From the NCBI RefSeq assembly GCF_029854215.1, contig NZ_CP122961.1, forward strand, positions 3,596,001-3,660,000: DNA of 64,000 nucleotides. The letters are read 5' to 3'. Below the pieces are notes generated by a model. That model saw only the letters and a program-made list of their open reading frames with translations, was not told the origin of the DNA and did not search any database. This document shows positions 9,623 through 18,313 of this stretch, one piece after another. The first letter of the stretch is position 1; the number at the start of each line of letters is the position of its first letter. The stretch comes from Halomonas alkaliantarctica. Its GTDB lineage: Bacteria; Pseudomonadota; Gammaproteobacteria; Pseudomonadales; Halomonadaceae. Position numbers and translations under genes: made by a program.

Positions 9623-11116
9623 TTAGGCGGGCAATGCCAGCCCCAACAGGCGTTCGGGGGTGGCCGACTCGCGCGGCACCACGTCTACTAATTCCCCGTC
9701 GCGCATCACCGCGATCCGGTCGCAAATAGAGCTAACTTCCGCGAGGTCACTGGAAATCACCACGACGCTTTTGCCCTGTTCGGCCAGGTCGTAGAGCAGC
9801 GAGTAAATGTCTCGCCGAGCGCCCACGTCGATGCCTCGGGTCGGCTCGTCCATCACGAACAGATCAATCTCTTCAGCCAGCCAACGGGCCAGAATCACCT
9901 TCTGCTGATTACCGCCCGAGAGCTTACCAATGGGCGTTCGCGGGCTCGGCGTTTTAACGCTGAGTTGCTGAATATACGACTCGGCATTACGCCGCTCACG
10001 ACCAGGGTGGCGAAACATTCCCCAGCGTTTAAAAAAGCGTCGACAGCTGATATTGAGGTTGTCGGCGACGCTGGCCACCGGGAAAATACCCTGGGATTTA
10101 CGATCCTCCGGGCACATGGCAATCCCCGCACGAATGGCATCTTGAGGGCTTTTAAACCGTCGCACCTCGCCATTGAATTGCACGCTACCTGCTTTGGGAG
10201 ACTCGACCCCGCAGACCAGCCGCAGCAACTCGCTGCGTCCGGCGCCGACTAGACCAAACAACCCAAATACTTCACCGCGCTTAACGGAGAAACTTACCGG
10301 TGCCTTAAGGCCACGCCCCTGAATGCCCTCGACGTTCAATATCACGTCGCCATGCTCGCGAGGGCGATAGCCGTAAACATCGTTGATATCCCGGCCCACC
10401 ATCTCACTCACTAAGAGGTCGTGATTCAGAGCCGACATATCCTCGTGGGTGCGAATATGCTGACCATCGCGGAAGATCGTCACCGCATCGCACATATCAA
10501 ACACCTCTTCCATACGGTGCGTCACGTAGAGCACCACCCGCCCCTCGTCACGCAGCCGTTTGACGATGCGCTTTAGCTGGCGGGTCTCTTGAATGGAAAG
10601 GCTGCTGGTAGGTTCATCAAAGGCGATAATCTTGGCGTCGCGCAGCAGCGCACGGCCAATCTCAATCATTTGCTGTTGGCCGATGGAGAGATCGCGGACC
10701 TTGGTCGAGGGGTGGATATTCCCCTCACCAAGGTCGGCCAGAATCGCCAGCGCTTTTTCGCGCAACTGGCGACGGTTAACAAAGCCCCGCCGCGTAGGCA
10801 GTTGGCCCAGCAGCAGGTTCTCGGCCACCGACATATTGGGCGAGAGCGTTAACTCCTGGTAGATAATGGCGATCCCTTCTCGCAGCGCTTCACGGGCGTT
10901 ACTGAACACGTGGCGCTGGCCGTTGATCCACAACGCCCCTTCCGCCACGCGATTAACACCACTTAGCACCTTGAGCAGAGTGGATTTACCCGCGCCGTTC
11001 TCGCCCATTAGCGCATGCACTTGGCCGGTGTGAGCCGCGAAGCTCACACCATCCAGCGCCCGCACGCCAGGGAAGACGACGCTAATCGCGTCGAAACGTA
11101 GATAAGCATCAGACAT
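9623..11116 (-). CDS. araG: L-arabinose ABC transporter ATPase AraG
   Basis: 497 aa double ATPase. Domain 1 has GENGAGKST at residues 38-46, LSIGQQQM and [12 protein letters not shown]. Domain 2 has the degenerate [25 protein letters not shown] and [12 protein letters not shown]. The YGYRPREHG and [11 protein letters not shown] stretches resemble E. coli AraG more than RbsA. It powers L-arabinose import with AraF and AraH. It is third in the mutarotase-araFGH-dehydratase-SDR operon. Confidence 0.93.
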   Translation of the reverse strand: MSDAYLRFDAISVVFPGVRALDGVSFAAHTGQVHALMGENGAGKSTLLKVLSGVNRVAEGALWINGQRHVFSNAREALREGIAIIYQELTLSPNMSVAENLLLGQLPTRRGFVNRRQLREKALAILADLGEGNIHPSTKVRDLSIGQQQMIEIGRALLRDAKIIAFDEPTSSLSIQETRQLKRIVKRLRDEGRVVLYVTHRMEEVFDMCDAVTIFRDGQHIRTHEDMSALNHDLLVSEMVGRDINDVYGYRPREHGDVILNVEGIQGRGLKAPVSFSVKRGEVFGLFGLVGAGRSELLRLVCGVESPKAGSVQFNGEVRRFKSPQDAIRAGIAMCPEDRKSQGIFPVASVADNLNISCRRFFKRWGMFRHPGRERRNAESYIQQLSVKTPSPRTPIGKLSGGNQQKVILARWLAEEIDLFVMDEPTRGIDVGARRDIYSLLYDLAEQGKSVVVISSDLAEVSSICDRIAVMRDGELVDVVPRESATPERLLGLALPA

Positions 11117-11161
11117 GCTTCAATACTCCCGCGGTCACTTATCGTTACAGACGCCGTTTTC

Positions 11162-12157
11162 TTATAGACCCAGGTCTTCGCGCACTTCCTGCCAGTTCTC
11201 ACGTGTCATCAAGACACCTGAGGTTTCGGTATTGGTCGGCGGTTGTTTGTCTTCGCTAATCCAGCGGTAGAGATCTTCAGCGGTCTGACTTCCGTGCATA
11301 GTAGAGCTGACAGCCACGGTACCGTGAAAGCCTGTGGGGTTATCACGTGAGAATTCCGCAAAGGCAGCACCGGAGCCGTTAATACCGACGCCGATCACAT
11401 CTTCTGGGGCCAGGCCGTATTGCTCGGTAGCCCGGACGCCACCCAGCACACTTTCCTCGTTAAGGGCATAGATCACCCAATGCTCATAATCGCCACGCTG
11501 CGAGAGCACCGGAGATGCGGCCGAAAAGGCGCTGGCGGTATCGCTGTTCTGCTGGGGCGCATCAAAGATATTGCCTTCAGGGAAGCCAGCGTCAAGGAGC
11601 GCAGCGGTGGCACCATCAGTACGCTCAACGGCGGTGGGTAGCTCGTTATTGGTGATGCGTAGCGCGGCCACCTCTTCAGGATTCCAGCCGCGCGCTTCTA
11701 TTTCGGCGGCAATCGCATCGCCTACCTGCTGACCAATCTTATAACCGGACATGCCCAGGTGCGGTACGCCTTCCATCGGTTCACCGCTCGAGTTAACGAA
11801 CTGATCATCTACGGTGACTACTTTCATATCGTACTGGTTAGCACGGTTCATGATGGCGGGCCCCAGACGCACGTCCGGCGGACAGATTACAAAGCCTTCA
11901 GCACCCTGGGCATAGAGGTTATCAATGGCGGTGAGCACTTCCTGGCCATCTTCGCCGCTTAGGCGTACCACGTCGAAACCAAGCTCTTCGCCGACTGCCG
12001 TCGCGGCCTGTTGTTCGTTAATAAACCATGCCTGCTCTGGTTTTTTAACGATAAAGCCTATCTTCACCTCGTCTTCCTGTGCCTGTACTGACCCCAGCGA
12101 GGCCAGCATGATGGCGCTGCCGAGCGCTAAACGAGTAAATGTTTTGGTTAGTTGCAT
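11162..12157 (-). CDS. araF: Periplasmic L-arabinose-binding protein AraF
   Basis: 331 aa with a signal peptide ending near VQAQE. The mature part tracks E. coli AraF: IGFIVKKPEQAWF, GFVICPPDVRLG, YDMKVVTVDDQFVNSSGEPM, ITNNELPTAVERTDGA, NEESVLGGVRATEQYG and IGVGINGSGA. The protein is rich in Asp and Glu, as is common for periplasmic proteins of halophiles. The ligand is most likely L-arabinose, with D-galactose and D-fucose possible as in the E. coli protein. The gap of 106 bp to the mutarotase gene shows no obvious terminator. Confidence 0.92.
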   Translation of the reverse strand: MQLTKTFTRLALGSAIMLASLGSVQAQEDEVKIGFIVKKPEQAWFINEQQAATAVGEELGFDVVRLSGEDGQEVLTAIDNLYAQGAEGFVICPPDVRLGPAIMNRANQYDMKVVTVDDQFVNSSGEPMEGVPHLGMSGYKIGQQVGDAIAAEIEARGWNPEEVAALRITNNELPTAVERTDGATAALLDAGFPEGNIFDAPQQNSDTASAFSAASPVLSQRGDYEHWVIYALNEESVLGGVRATEQYGLAPEDVIGVGINGSGAAFAEFSRDNPTGFHGTVAVSSTMHGSQTAEDLYRWISEDKQPPTNTETSGVLMTRENWQEVREDLGL

Positions 12158-12263
12158 GGTCTTACTCCTACTTTTATTGATTATTTTTGCGTCGCTGTGA
12201 ATGAGCTGTTTTTAATTGTGGGGATTGCTGCTTGCTCCGGTTGCTAGTAACGAACGCTGCGCG

Positions 12264-13505
12264 TTACTCATCAAAAGATTCCTGGGCGGAAAAACGGTAT
12301 ACCGTACGAGAAAGGTAAGTATCATCGGGCTCTAGGATCGTGCTGGGAAACGCATCCTGATTGGGCGAATCAGGGTAGTGCTGGGTTTCCAGCGCAAAGC
12401 CAGAGCGGTGGCCGTAGGCCTTACCCTGTTTACCGGTCAGGTCGCCGTTAAGAAAGTTGCCCGAGTAAAATTGGATCGCGGGTTCGGTGGTAGTGATTTC
12501 CACCATGCGTCCGCTCTGCGGCTCCCACACCTTGGCAGCCAAGACCAGTTCATCCGATGCTGCGTTATCACGGGCCAGCACAAAGTTGTGGTCATAACCG
12601 CCGCCAAAAGAGAGCTGCTCATTGTCCTGCTCAATTCGTTCACCGATAGGCGTCGGCTGGGTAAAGTCGAACGGTGTGCCATCTACTGCACGAATCTCGC
12701 CGGTAGGGATCAGCGTGTCGTTAACTGGGGTAAAGGCAGGGGCGTTAATCATTAGCTGATGATCGAGAATGGTGTCACTACCTTCGCCCTTTAGATTGAA
12801 ATAGCTATGTTGGGTGAGGTTGATGGGTGTGGCCTTATCGGTCACGGCTTGGTAATCGACCATAAGCTCGTCGTTATCGGTCAACGTATAGGTCACCTCG
12901 GTCTCTAACCTACCGGGATAACCCTCTTCGCCATCCTCGCTGGTATAGCGCAATACCAAACCAGAGCCTGCTTCGTTTTCAAATGGTTCGGCTTGCCACA
13001 GCACTTTATCGAACCCTTGATCGCCGCCGTGAAGATGATTGCTGCCATCATTGGTGGCCAGTGAATAGCTTTTCCCATCAAGAGAGAACTGGCCGCCCGC
13101 GATACGGTTGCCGTAGCGCCCAATGATCGCCCCGAAGTAGGGGTTAGCCTGACGGTACGCGTCGGAGAGATACACATCCAGCGCGTCGAAGCCCAACGCT
13201 ATGTCGTCAAACTCGCCCGCAACATTGGGGGTTTTCAGCGACAGGATAATGCCGCCATAGTTGGTCACCCGCAGCTCGATACCATTGGCGTTGGTAAATT
13301 GATAGACATCGACCTGACGGCCATCAGGCAAGTGACCAAACACCGATTTCTCAACGCCGTTTTCGGCGCCATTTCCTATTGTCGTCTGCGTTTCGCTTTG
13401 TGCTTGAGCCGCGCTAACCATCAGCAGGGCGATACCGGTGCTTAGCAGCAGCATTGATCCAGCGCTATGCCTCAGAGCGCCTACCTGAGTATTCATGAGT
13501 GGCAT
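12264..13505 (-). CDS. Aldose 1-epimerase (mutarotase) with export signal
   Basis: 413 aa galactose-mutarotase-fold protein. The start at 13505 is fixed by AGGAGG six bases upstream. A hydrophobic signal segment (about residues 15-35, ending AAQAQS) precedes the domain, so it should act in the periplasm. Family landmarks include FGAIIGRYGNRIAGGQF, SNHLHGGDQGFDK (active-site His), NLTQHSYFNL and GGYDHNFVL. It interconverts alpha and beta aldose anomers. As the first gene before araFGH it may supply the anomer favoured by AraF or by the downstream dehydrogenase. Confidence 0.9.
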   Translation of the reverse strand: MPLMNTQVGALRHSAGSMLLLSTGIALLMVSAAQAQSETQTTIGNGAENGVEKSVFGHLPDGRQVDVYQFTNANGIELRVTNYGGIILSLKTPNVAGEFDDIALGFDALDVYLSDAYRQANPYFGAIIGRYGNRIAGGQFSLDGKSYSLATNDGSNHLHGGDQGFDKVLWQAEPFENEAGSGLVLRYTSEDGEEGYPGRLETEVTYTLTDNDELMVDYQAVTDKATPINLTQHSYFNLKGEGSDTILDHQLMINAPAFTPVNDTLIPTGEIRAVDGTPFDFTQPTPIGERIEQDNEQLSFGGGYDHNFVLARDNAASDELVLAAKVWEPQSGRMVEITTTEPAIQFYSGNFLNGDLTGKQGKAYGHRSGFALETQHYPDSPNQDAFPSTILEPDDTYLSRTVYRFSAQESFDE

Positions 13506-13612
13506 GATTTTCCTCCTAATGGAGATCGTTGTTGTTATTGGAACGCCTATTCAGTCATTACAGTAGCCACGTCTTGCATAACCAACCAATATACAAACAC
13601 CTTATTATCGAT

Positions 13613-13626
13613 ATACTTCTAAGTAT
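13613..13626. promoter_or_regulatory. Inverted repeat in mutarotase/LysR divergent promoter
   Basis: ATACTT-CT-AAGTAT, a perfect 6-bp dyad with a 2-bp spacer, lies 25 bp before the LysR gene in the 145-bp divergent gap. It is the most symmetric element there and a plausible operator for the adjacent LysR-type protein. Its outer ATAC...GTAT bases also occur in the dehydratase/TRAP operators near 16.5 and 36.7 kb, but with different spacing. Confidence 0.35.
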
Positions 13627-13650
13627 CAGTAACAACTCGGGGCTTATTCC

Positions 13651-14592
13651 ATGGGCGTTCTCGGCGAGAACTGGTTTTTAGACGTGCGACTAAAGTTGCG
13701 CCATTTTCAGCTTTTTTTAGCCCTGGATGAGCAGCGCAACCTGCATCGTGCGGCTACTCAGCTCAATATGAGCCAACCCGCTGCCTCAAAACTACTCAGC
13801 GACCTGGAAGCCAACCTGGGTATTCGCCTGTTTGATCGCCACCCCCGCGGGCTAACGCCTAACTGGTACGGCGAGATTATGATTCGTCACGCCCACAGCA
13901 TGCTTTCAGCGTTACATCATACCGGTGAGGAGTTGAACGCACTCGGCAAAGGGAATGCGGGCACGGTAGCGGTCGGTACGGTGATGGCCCCGGCGGTCAC
14001 TCTGCTTACCAGCGCCATTGAGCAGGTACAACGCGACCGGCCAGGGCTAAAGATCAGCGTGGATGTGGATGTTAGTAAGGTGCTGGTACCGCGTCTGCTC
14101 GAAGGCGAGCTGGATTTCGCGATTACCCGCATTCCCGCAGGCATCGATGCCGAGCGCTTCGTATTTGAAGAAATTGGCGAGGAAGAACTCTGCTTTGTGT
14201 GTCGCCAAGGGCATCCATTAGCCGATAAACAAACACTGAGCCTTGCTGATATGGCGGGCTTCCCTTGGTCGCTGCAGCCTACCGGCGCGTTGATGCGCCA
14301 GCGGGTGGATAGCCTATTTCTGCACCACCAAGTCGCGCCGCCCCGACAGATTGTCGATACCGCAGACTTGCTGCTGTCGCTAGCGCTGGTCGACAAATCC
14401 AACACCATCACGGTAACTACGCGGGAAGCCGCCGACTTGCTCTGTCCGCCTCAGCGCTTTCACCTGCTGCCCTTTAGCGAGACGCTGAGCGTTCAGCCCT
14501 ATGGGCTGGTGAGTTTGCGCCACCAACGCCTCTCCCCCGGTGCAGCCGCCCTAATGAGCACCCTGCGCGAGATTATTGCCCAGGGGGCTTAG
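13651..14592 (+). CDS. LysR-type regulator, GbpR-like
   Basis: 313 aa. The N-terminal helix-turn-helix (LRHFQLFLALDEQRNLHRAATQLNMSQPAASKLLSDLE, about residues 16-53) is followed by a LysR effector domain. HFQLFLALDEQRNLHRAA is reminiscent of GbpR, which controls a galactose/arabinose-binding-protein operon in alphaproteobacteria. It is divergent from the mutarotase-araFGH operon and convergent with the second arabinonate dehydratase, so it is the natural candidate to sense arabinose or a pathway intermediate. The effector itself is not readable from sequence. Confidence 0.85.
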   Translation: MGVLGENWFLDVRLKLRHFQLFLALDEQRNLHRAATQLNMSQPAASKLLSDLEANLGIRLFDRHPRGLTPNWYGEIMIRHAHSMLSALHHTGEELNALGKGNAGTVAVGTVMAPAVTLLTSAIEQVQRDRPGLKISVDVDVSKVLVPRLLEGELDFAITRIPAGIDAERFVFEEIGEEELCFVCRQGHPLADKQTLSLADMAGFPWSLQPTGALMRQRVDSLFLHHQVAPPRQIVDTADLLLSLALVDKSNTITVTTREAADLLCPPQRFHLLPFSETLSVQPYGLVSLRHQRLSPGAAALMSTLREIIAQGA

Positions 14593-14621
14593 CTAACGTC
14601 GCGCGCCTTCAGTTCAGCGTA

Positions 14622-16367
14622 TTAATGCGAGTGACGCGGCACATCAGAACCCCGACAGCCGACCAAAAAGTCGAAGTCGCAGCCTTCGTCCGCCTGGAGC
14701 ACCCGCTCGATGTACAGCTGGCGGTAGCCTCCCTGGCTGGCGATGAGCGTTGAGGCGGCGGTGGGGTCACTGTCGGCTAAACGTGATGCCAGTTCTTCAT
14801 CGCTGATGTCCAGGTGCAGTCGGCCGCTGGCGCAGTCGAGTTCGATCCAGTCGCCGTTGCGTACCGCCGCCAGCGGGCCGCCAGCGGCGGCTTCGGGCGC
14901 TACGTGCAGTACCACGGTGCCATACGCCGTGCCGCTCATACGGGCATCCGAAATACGTACCATATCGGTAATCCCCTGGGCGAGTATCTTGGGCGGCAGG
15001 CCCATATTGCCTACCTCCGCCATGCCGTGATAGCCGCGGGGGCCGCAGTGTTTCATGACCAGAATGTCGTTGGCTTCCACGTCCAAGTCTGGGTCGTTGA
15101 TGCGAGCCTTGTAGTCGTCGAAGTCTTCAAATACCACCGCGCGACCGCGGTGCTGCATCAGCTCAGCCGTGGCTGCCGAGGGCTTGAGCACTGCGCCATT
15201 GGGGGCTAGGTTGCCGCGCACGACGCAGATACCACCGTCTGCGGTGAGGGGGTTGTCCAGCGGGCGAATAACGTCGTCGTTGTAGAGCGGCGCGTCTTTC
15301 ACGTTCTCCCACAGGGTTTTGCCGTTGACGGTTAACGCGTCTTTGAAGGGGAGCCGGTCGGCCTCGCCGAGGCGCTTGAGCACCGCGGGCAGGCCACCGG
15401 CGTAGTAGAACTCCTCCATCAAAAAGCGCCCCGAGGGCTGCAGGTCGACCACCGTGGGCGTGCCGCGCCCCACCCGGCTCCAGTCGTCCAGCGTCAGATC
15501 CACGCCGATGCGCCCGGCAATCGCTTTGAGGTGAATCACCGCGTTGGTGGAGCCGCCAATCGCCGCGTTGGTACGGATGGCGTTGTCGAAGGCTTCCTTG
15601 GTGAGGATTTTGGAGAGCCGCAGATCTTCGTTGACCATCTCGACAATGCGGTTACCCGACAAATGGGCAAGCACGTAGCGGCGGGAGTCCACCGCAGGGA
15701 TGGCGGCGTTATGGGGCAGCGAGGTGCCCAGGGATTCCGCCATGCAGGCCATAGTTGAGGCGGTGCCCATGGTGTTGCAGGTGCCCGCAGAACGGGACAT
15801 GCCCGCCTCGGCGGCCATAAAGTCATGGAGTGAAATCTCGCCGGCCTTGACCTGCTCGGAGAGCTTCCACACCACGGTGCCAGAACCAATATCCTTACCT
15901 TTGTGCTTACCGTTGAGCATCGGCCCACCGGTGACCACGATGGTGGGGATATCGCAACTTGCCGCGCCCATCAGCAGCGCCGGGGTGGTTTTGTCGCAGC
16001 CCACCAGCAGTACCACGCCATCCATGGGGTTGCCGCGAATGGCTTCTTCCACGTCCATGCTGGCCAGGTTACGGGTGAACATGGCCGTGGGACGCAGGTT
16101 GGATTCGCCGTTGGAAAACACCGGAAACTCCACCGGATAGCCGCCCGCCTCCAGGATGCCCTGCTTCACGTGTTCCGCCAATTTGCGGAAGTGGGCGTTG
16201 CAGGGCGTCAGCTCCGACCAGGTGTTGCAGATACCGATGATCGGCTTGCCCTGGAACTCATGGTCGGGAATCCCCTGGTTTTTCATCCAACTTCGGTACA
16301 TAAAACCGTTCTTATCGGCGGTGCCGAACCATTCAGCACTGCGCAGCGGGCGTTGACGTTGGTCCAT
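14622..16367 (-). CDS. L-arabinonate dehydratase (IlvD/EDD family), copy 2
   Basis: 581 aa. The start at 16367 is supported by AAGGAG eight bases upstream. The protein is about 98% identical to the 6743-8488 copy by eye and keeps the same three cluster cysteines (56, 124, 197). At nucleotide level, most of the gene differs at many third positions, yet a 251-bp stretch (16018-16268) is identical to 8139-8389. It diverges from the dctPQM-gguC-KGSADH operon across a 237-bp promoter region. The likely role is the same reaction under different control, perhaps serving imported sugar acid rather than imported sugar. Confidence 0.92.
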   Translation of the reverse strand: MDQRQRPLRSAEWFGTADKNGFMYRSWMKNQGIPDHEFQGKPIIGICNTWSELTPCNAHFRKLAEHVKQGILEAGGYPVEFPVFSNGESNLRPTAMFTRNLASMDVEEAIRGNPMDGVVLLVGCDKTTPALLMGAASCDIPTIVVTGGPMLNGKHKGKDIGSGTVVWKLSEQVKAGEISLHDFMAAEAGMSRSAGTCNTMGTASTMACMAESLGTSLPHNAAIPAVDSRRYVLAHLSGNRIVEMVNEDLRLSKILTKEAFDNAIRTNAAIGGSTNAVIHLKAIAGRIGVDLTLDDWSRVGRGTPTVVDLQPSGRFLMEEFYYAGGLPAVLKRLGEADRLPFKDALTVNGKTLWENVKDAPLYNDDVIRPLDNPLTADGGICVVRGNLAPNGAVLKPSAATAELMQHRGRAVVFEDFDDYKARINDPDLDVEANDILVMKHCGPRGYHGMAEVGNMGLPPKILAQGITDMVRISDARMSGTAYGTVVLHVAPEAAAGGPLAAVRNGDWIELDCASGRLHLDISDEELASRLADSDPTAASTLIASQGGYRQLYIERVLQADEGCDFDFLVGCRGSDVPRHSH

Positions 16368-16476
16368 GGGGTTAACTCCTTGTTTTAGTTCGGTGACGGC
16401 TGACGACCTGAGCGTTGGCATCGAGAGCATGTGTCGAATGCGCAAGACACTAAACTACCTCGCAAATCTAGTCGAC

Positions 16477-16548
16477 CATACAAAAGTATATGTTGAACAA
16501 TTGCGCTTAATGTTCAACATTAACCTCCCGTACGGGTCATTGACCCGT
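16477..16548. promoter_or_regulatory. Composite operator between dehydratase copy 2 and TRAP operon
   Basis: Positions 16477-16499 are a 23-nt block identical to 36707-36729, which lies in the other dehydratase/dctP divergent gap. It contains ATAC-AAAA-GTAT. TGTTGAACA (16491-16499) is repeated as a perfect inverted copy TGTTCAACA at 16511-16519 with an 11-nt spacer. A third dyad, ACGGGTCA-T-TGACCCGT, covers 16532-16548. Such symmetry between divergent operons marks a shared regulatory site. The candidate binder is the GntR protein at 33961-34731 or the LysR protein at 13651-14592. Confidence 0.65.
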
Positions 16549-16604
16549 TGTATCACCCCCTTAACCACCACGCTCTTCACAACAAAAACTTGAGGAATAG
16601 TGCC

Positions 16605-17624
16605 ATGCTCAAATCGAAATACAGCCTTCTACTCACTGGCTCTGCCTTGCTGTTAGGCCTTTCAACGGCTCAGGCGGCCGAGTACGAATGGAAATTTCAG
16701 GCGTCAGAAACCTCGGGCGAACCCAGCTTTAAGATCAAGCAGGAGTGGGCTGAGAAAATCACGGCAATGACCGATGGTCGTGTCGAGATCGAGGTAATGC
16801 CGATTAATTCAGTGGTGGGCCCCACCGAAACGCTGACCGCCGTTAGTGCCGGCATCCTTCAAGGCCACATGACGGATCCCAGCTACTTCTCCGGCCAGGA
16901 CCCCGCTTTTGGCATGCTCGGCAACCTTGTCGGTGCCTGGCAGAACCCCTACGATTTCCTGGAGTACATGAAATACGGCGGCGGTGAAGAGCTTTACAAC
17001 GAACTGGTCGAACCCTATGGCGCGCATTTGATCAGCGCAGCGACCTTTCCGTTGGAGTCGGTACCCTCCACGGTGCCCATCGAATCCATCGCTGACTTTG
17101 AAGGGCTAAAAATCCGTGCCCCTCAAGGCATGGTGTACAACATCTTCGAGCGCATTGGCGCCACGCCCGTCAACCTGCCGGGTTCTGAGGTGTACACCGG
17201 CCTGGAAAAAGGCGTGATTGACGCCGCGGACTCCACGGTGCTCTCGAATAACGACGCCATGGGTCTGCACGCTTTCGCCCCCTACCCGCTCTATCCTGGC
17301 TTCCACTCCATGCCCATGATCGCTGTGTCGATCAACAAAGACATCTGGGATGGCTTGCCCGAGGAACTGCAGACGACCCTAAATACCGCTTTTGATGGCA
17401 TGGCCTACGACCTGATCGCCCGGCTCAAGGAGCAGGATATTGAGACCCTGCAACGGCTTCAGGATGACCCAGACGTTCACCCCTTCAACTTACCTGAAGA
17501 AGAGCGTCAGAAATTCCGCACCGCGGCTGAGCAGGAGTGGCAAGAGTGGGCGGGTGAAAATGAAATGACCCAGAAGGTTTATGATTCCGCGACCGCCTTT
17601 TTGCGCTCACGCAATCTGCTTTAA
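16605..17624 (+). CDS. dctP: TRAP transporter substrate-binding protein DctP (system 1)
   Basis: 339 aa. The start at 16605 gives a compact signal peptide ending AQAAEYE; the frame is open further upstream but without signal-like sequence. The family features are present: the LKIRAPQGMVYNIFERIGATPVNLPGSEVYTGLEKGVIDAAD segment contains the ligand-binding arginine and the conserved loop. It binds an organic acid in the periplasm for DctQM encoded next. Co-location with arabinonate dehydratase, gguC and KGSADH suggests L-arabinonate or a related pentonate as ligand (inference). Confidence 0.9.
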   Translation: MLKSKYSLLLTGSALLLGLSTAQAAEYEWKFQASETSGEPSFKIKQEWAEKITAMTDGRVEIEVMPINSVVGPTETLTAVSAGILQGHMTDPSYFSGQDPAFGMLGNLVGAWQNPYDFLEYMKYGGGEELYNELVEPYGAHLISAATFPLESVPSTVPIESIADFEGLKIRAPQGMVYNIFERIGATPVNLPGSEVYTGLEKGVIDAADSTVLSNNDAMGLHAFAPYPLYPGFHSMPMIAVSINKDIWDGLPEELQTTLNTAFDGMAYDLIARLKEQDIETLQRLQDDPDVHPFNLPEEERQKFRTAAEQEWQEWAGENEMTQKVYDSATAFLRSRNLL

Positions 17625-17662
17625 CGCTCCGCTCTCAACGCTGCTTCATTAACCTAACCAAC

Positions 17663-17692
17663 GCATCGCTCGGGAAGTATCCCGAGCGATGC
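17663..17692 (+). other. Strong intercistronic hairpin between dctP and dctQ
   Basis: A perfect 13-bp inverted repeat with a 4-nt loop (AGTA) fills most of the 83-bp gap between dctP and dctQ. There is no T-run after it, so it looks more like an mRNA-stabilising or attenuating element than a full terminator. It would raise binding-protein output over membrane subunits. The other two complete TRAP operons in this window carry hairpins in the same place. Confidence 0.7.
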
Positions 17693-17707
17693 GCGTAGAG
17701 TCGCGCC

Positions 17708-18313
17708 ATGTCTCAAAAAACACCTGACAATCAATACCGTTCCCCACCCACCCATGATCTTCCCGAGATCCTCGAAACGGTGGAGGAGATCGCACCTGAA
17801 CGTAATGCGTTAGACCGCCTGGTGGCACGGGGCGGCCGCGCTGTTTCCTGGTTGGTGCTGGTAGCGATGGGCATCAGCGTCGTCGAGGTATTCATGCGTT
17901 ACGGGTTCAATAACCCCACCTCCTGGGTTCACGAAACCGTGGTATTTCTGATCGCCGTTATCTTTGTACTGGGTGGCCCTGCGGCCATGGCGCGCAATAG
18001 CCATATTCGCGTCAAGGTGCTGTACGACAGCGCTGGCCCCCGCTTGAAATGCTGGATGGATCGTTTCAACGATCTGCTCACCCTTATTTTTTGCCTGACA
18101 ATGACTTACGCCGCTTTTCATATGTTTTGGGGAGCGTCGCATAATCCGCTTGGCGAATGGTCGCTGGAGCGCTCCGGCACCTCCTGGAACCCCCCTTTTC
18201 CGGCCATGGTCAAGGGCATGATTCTGTTTGCCCTGACGTTGATGGCCCTGCAGGCCACACTGCATCTTTGGCAATCGCTGAAGGCGAAACCCCGCACCGA
18301 GGAGGCGCGCTGA
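17708..18313 (+). CDS. dctQ: TRAP transporter small permease DctQ (system 1)
   Basis: 201 aa with a hydrophilic N-terminal stretch of about 45 residues, then four predicted membrane segments, as usual for DctQ. VVEVFMRYGFNNPTSWVHETVVFLIAVIFVLGGPAAMARNSHIRV contains the family core. The stop TGA shares its A with the start ATG of dctM at 18313, giving translational coupling. It acts as the membrane scaffold for the large permease. Confidence 0.88.
   Translation: MSQKTPDNQYRSPPTHDLPEILETVEEIAPERNALDRLVARGGRAVSWLVLVAMGISVVEVFMRYGFNNPTSWVHETVVFLIAVIFVLGGPAAMARNSHIRVKVLYDSAGPRLKCWMDRFNDLLTLIFCLTMTYAAFHMFWGASHNPLGEWSLERSGTSWNPPFPAMVKGMILFALTLMALQATLHLWQSLKAKPRTEEAR

Noticed and set aside
6743..16367. 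The two arabinonate dehydratase copies as an assembly duplication
   Set aside because: Apart from the 251-bp tract they differ at many synonymous sites, have different N-termini and different flanking genes.
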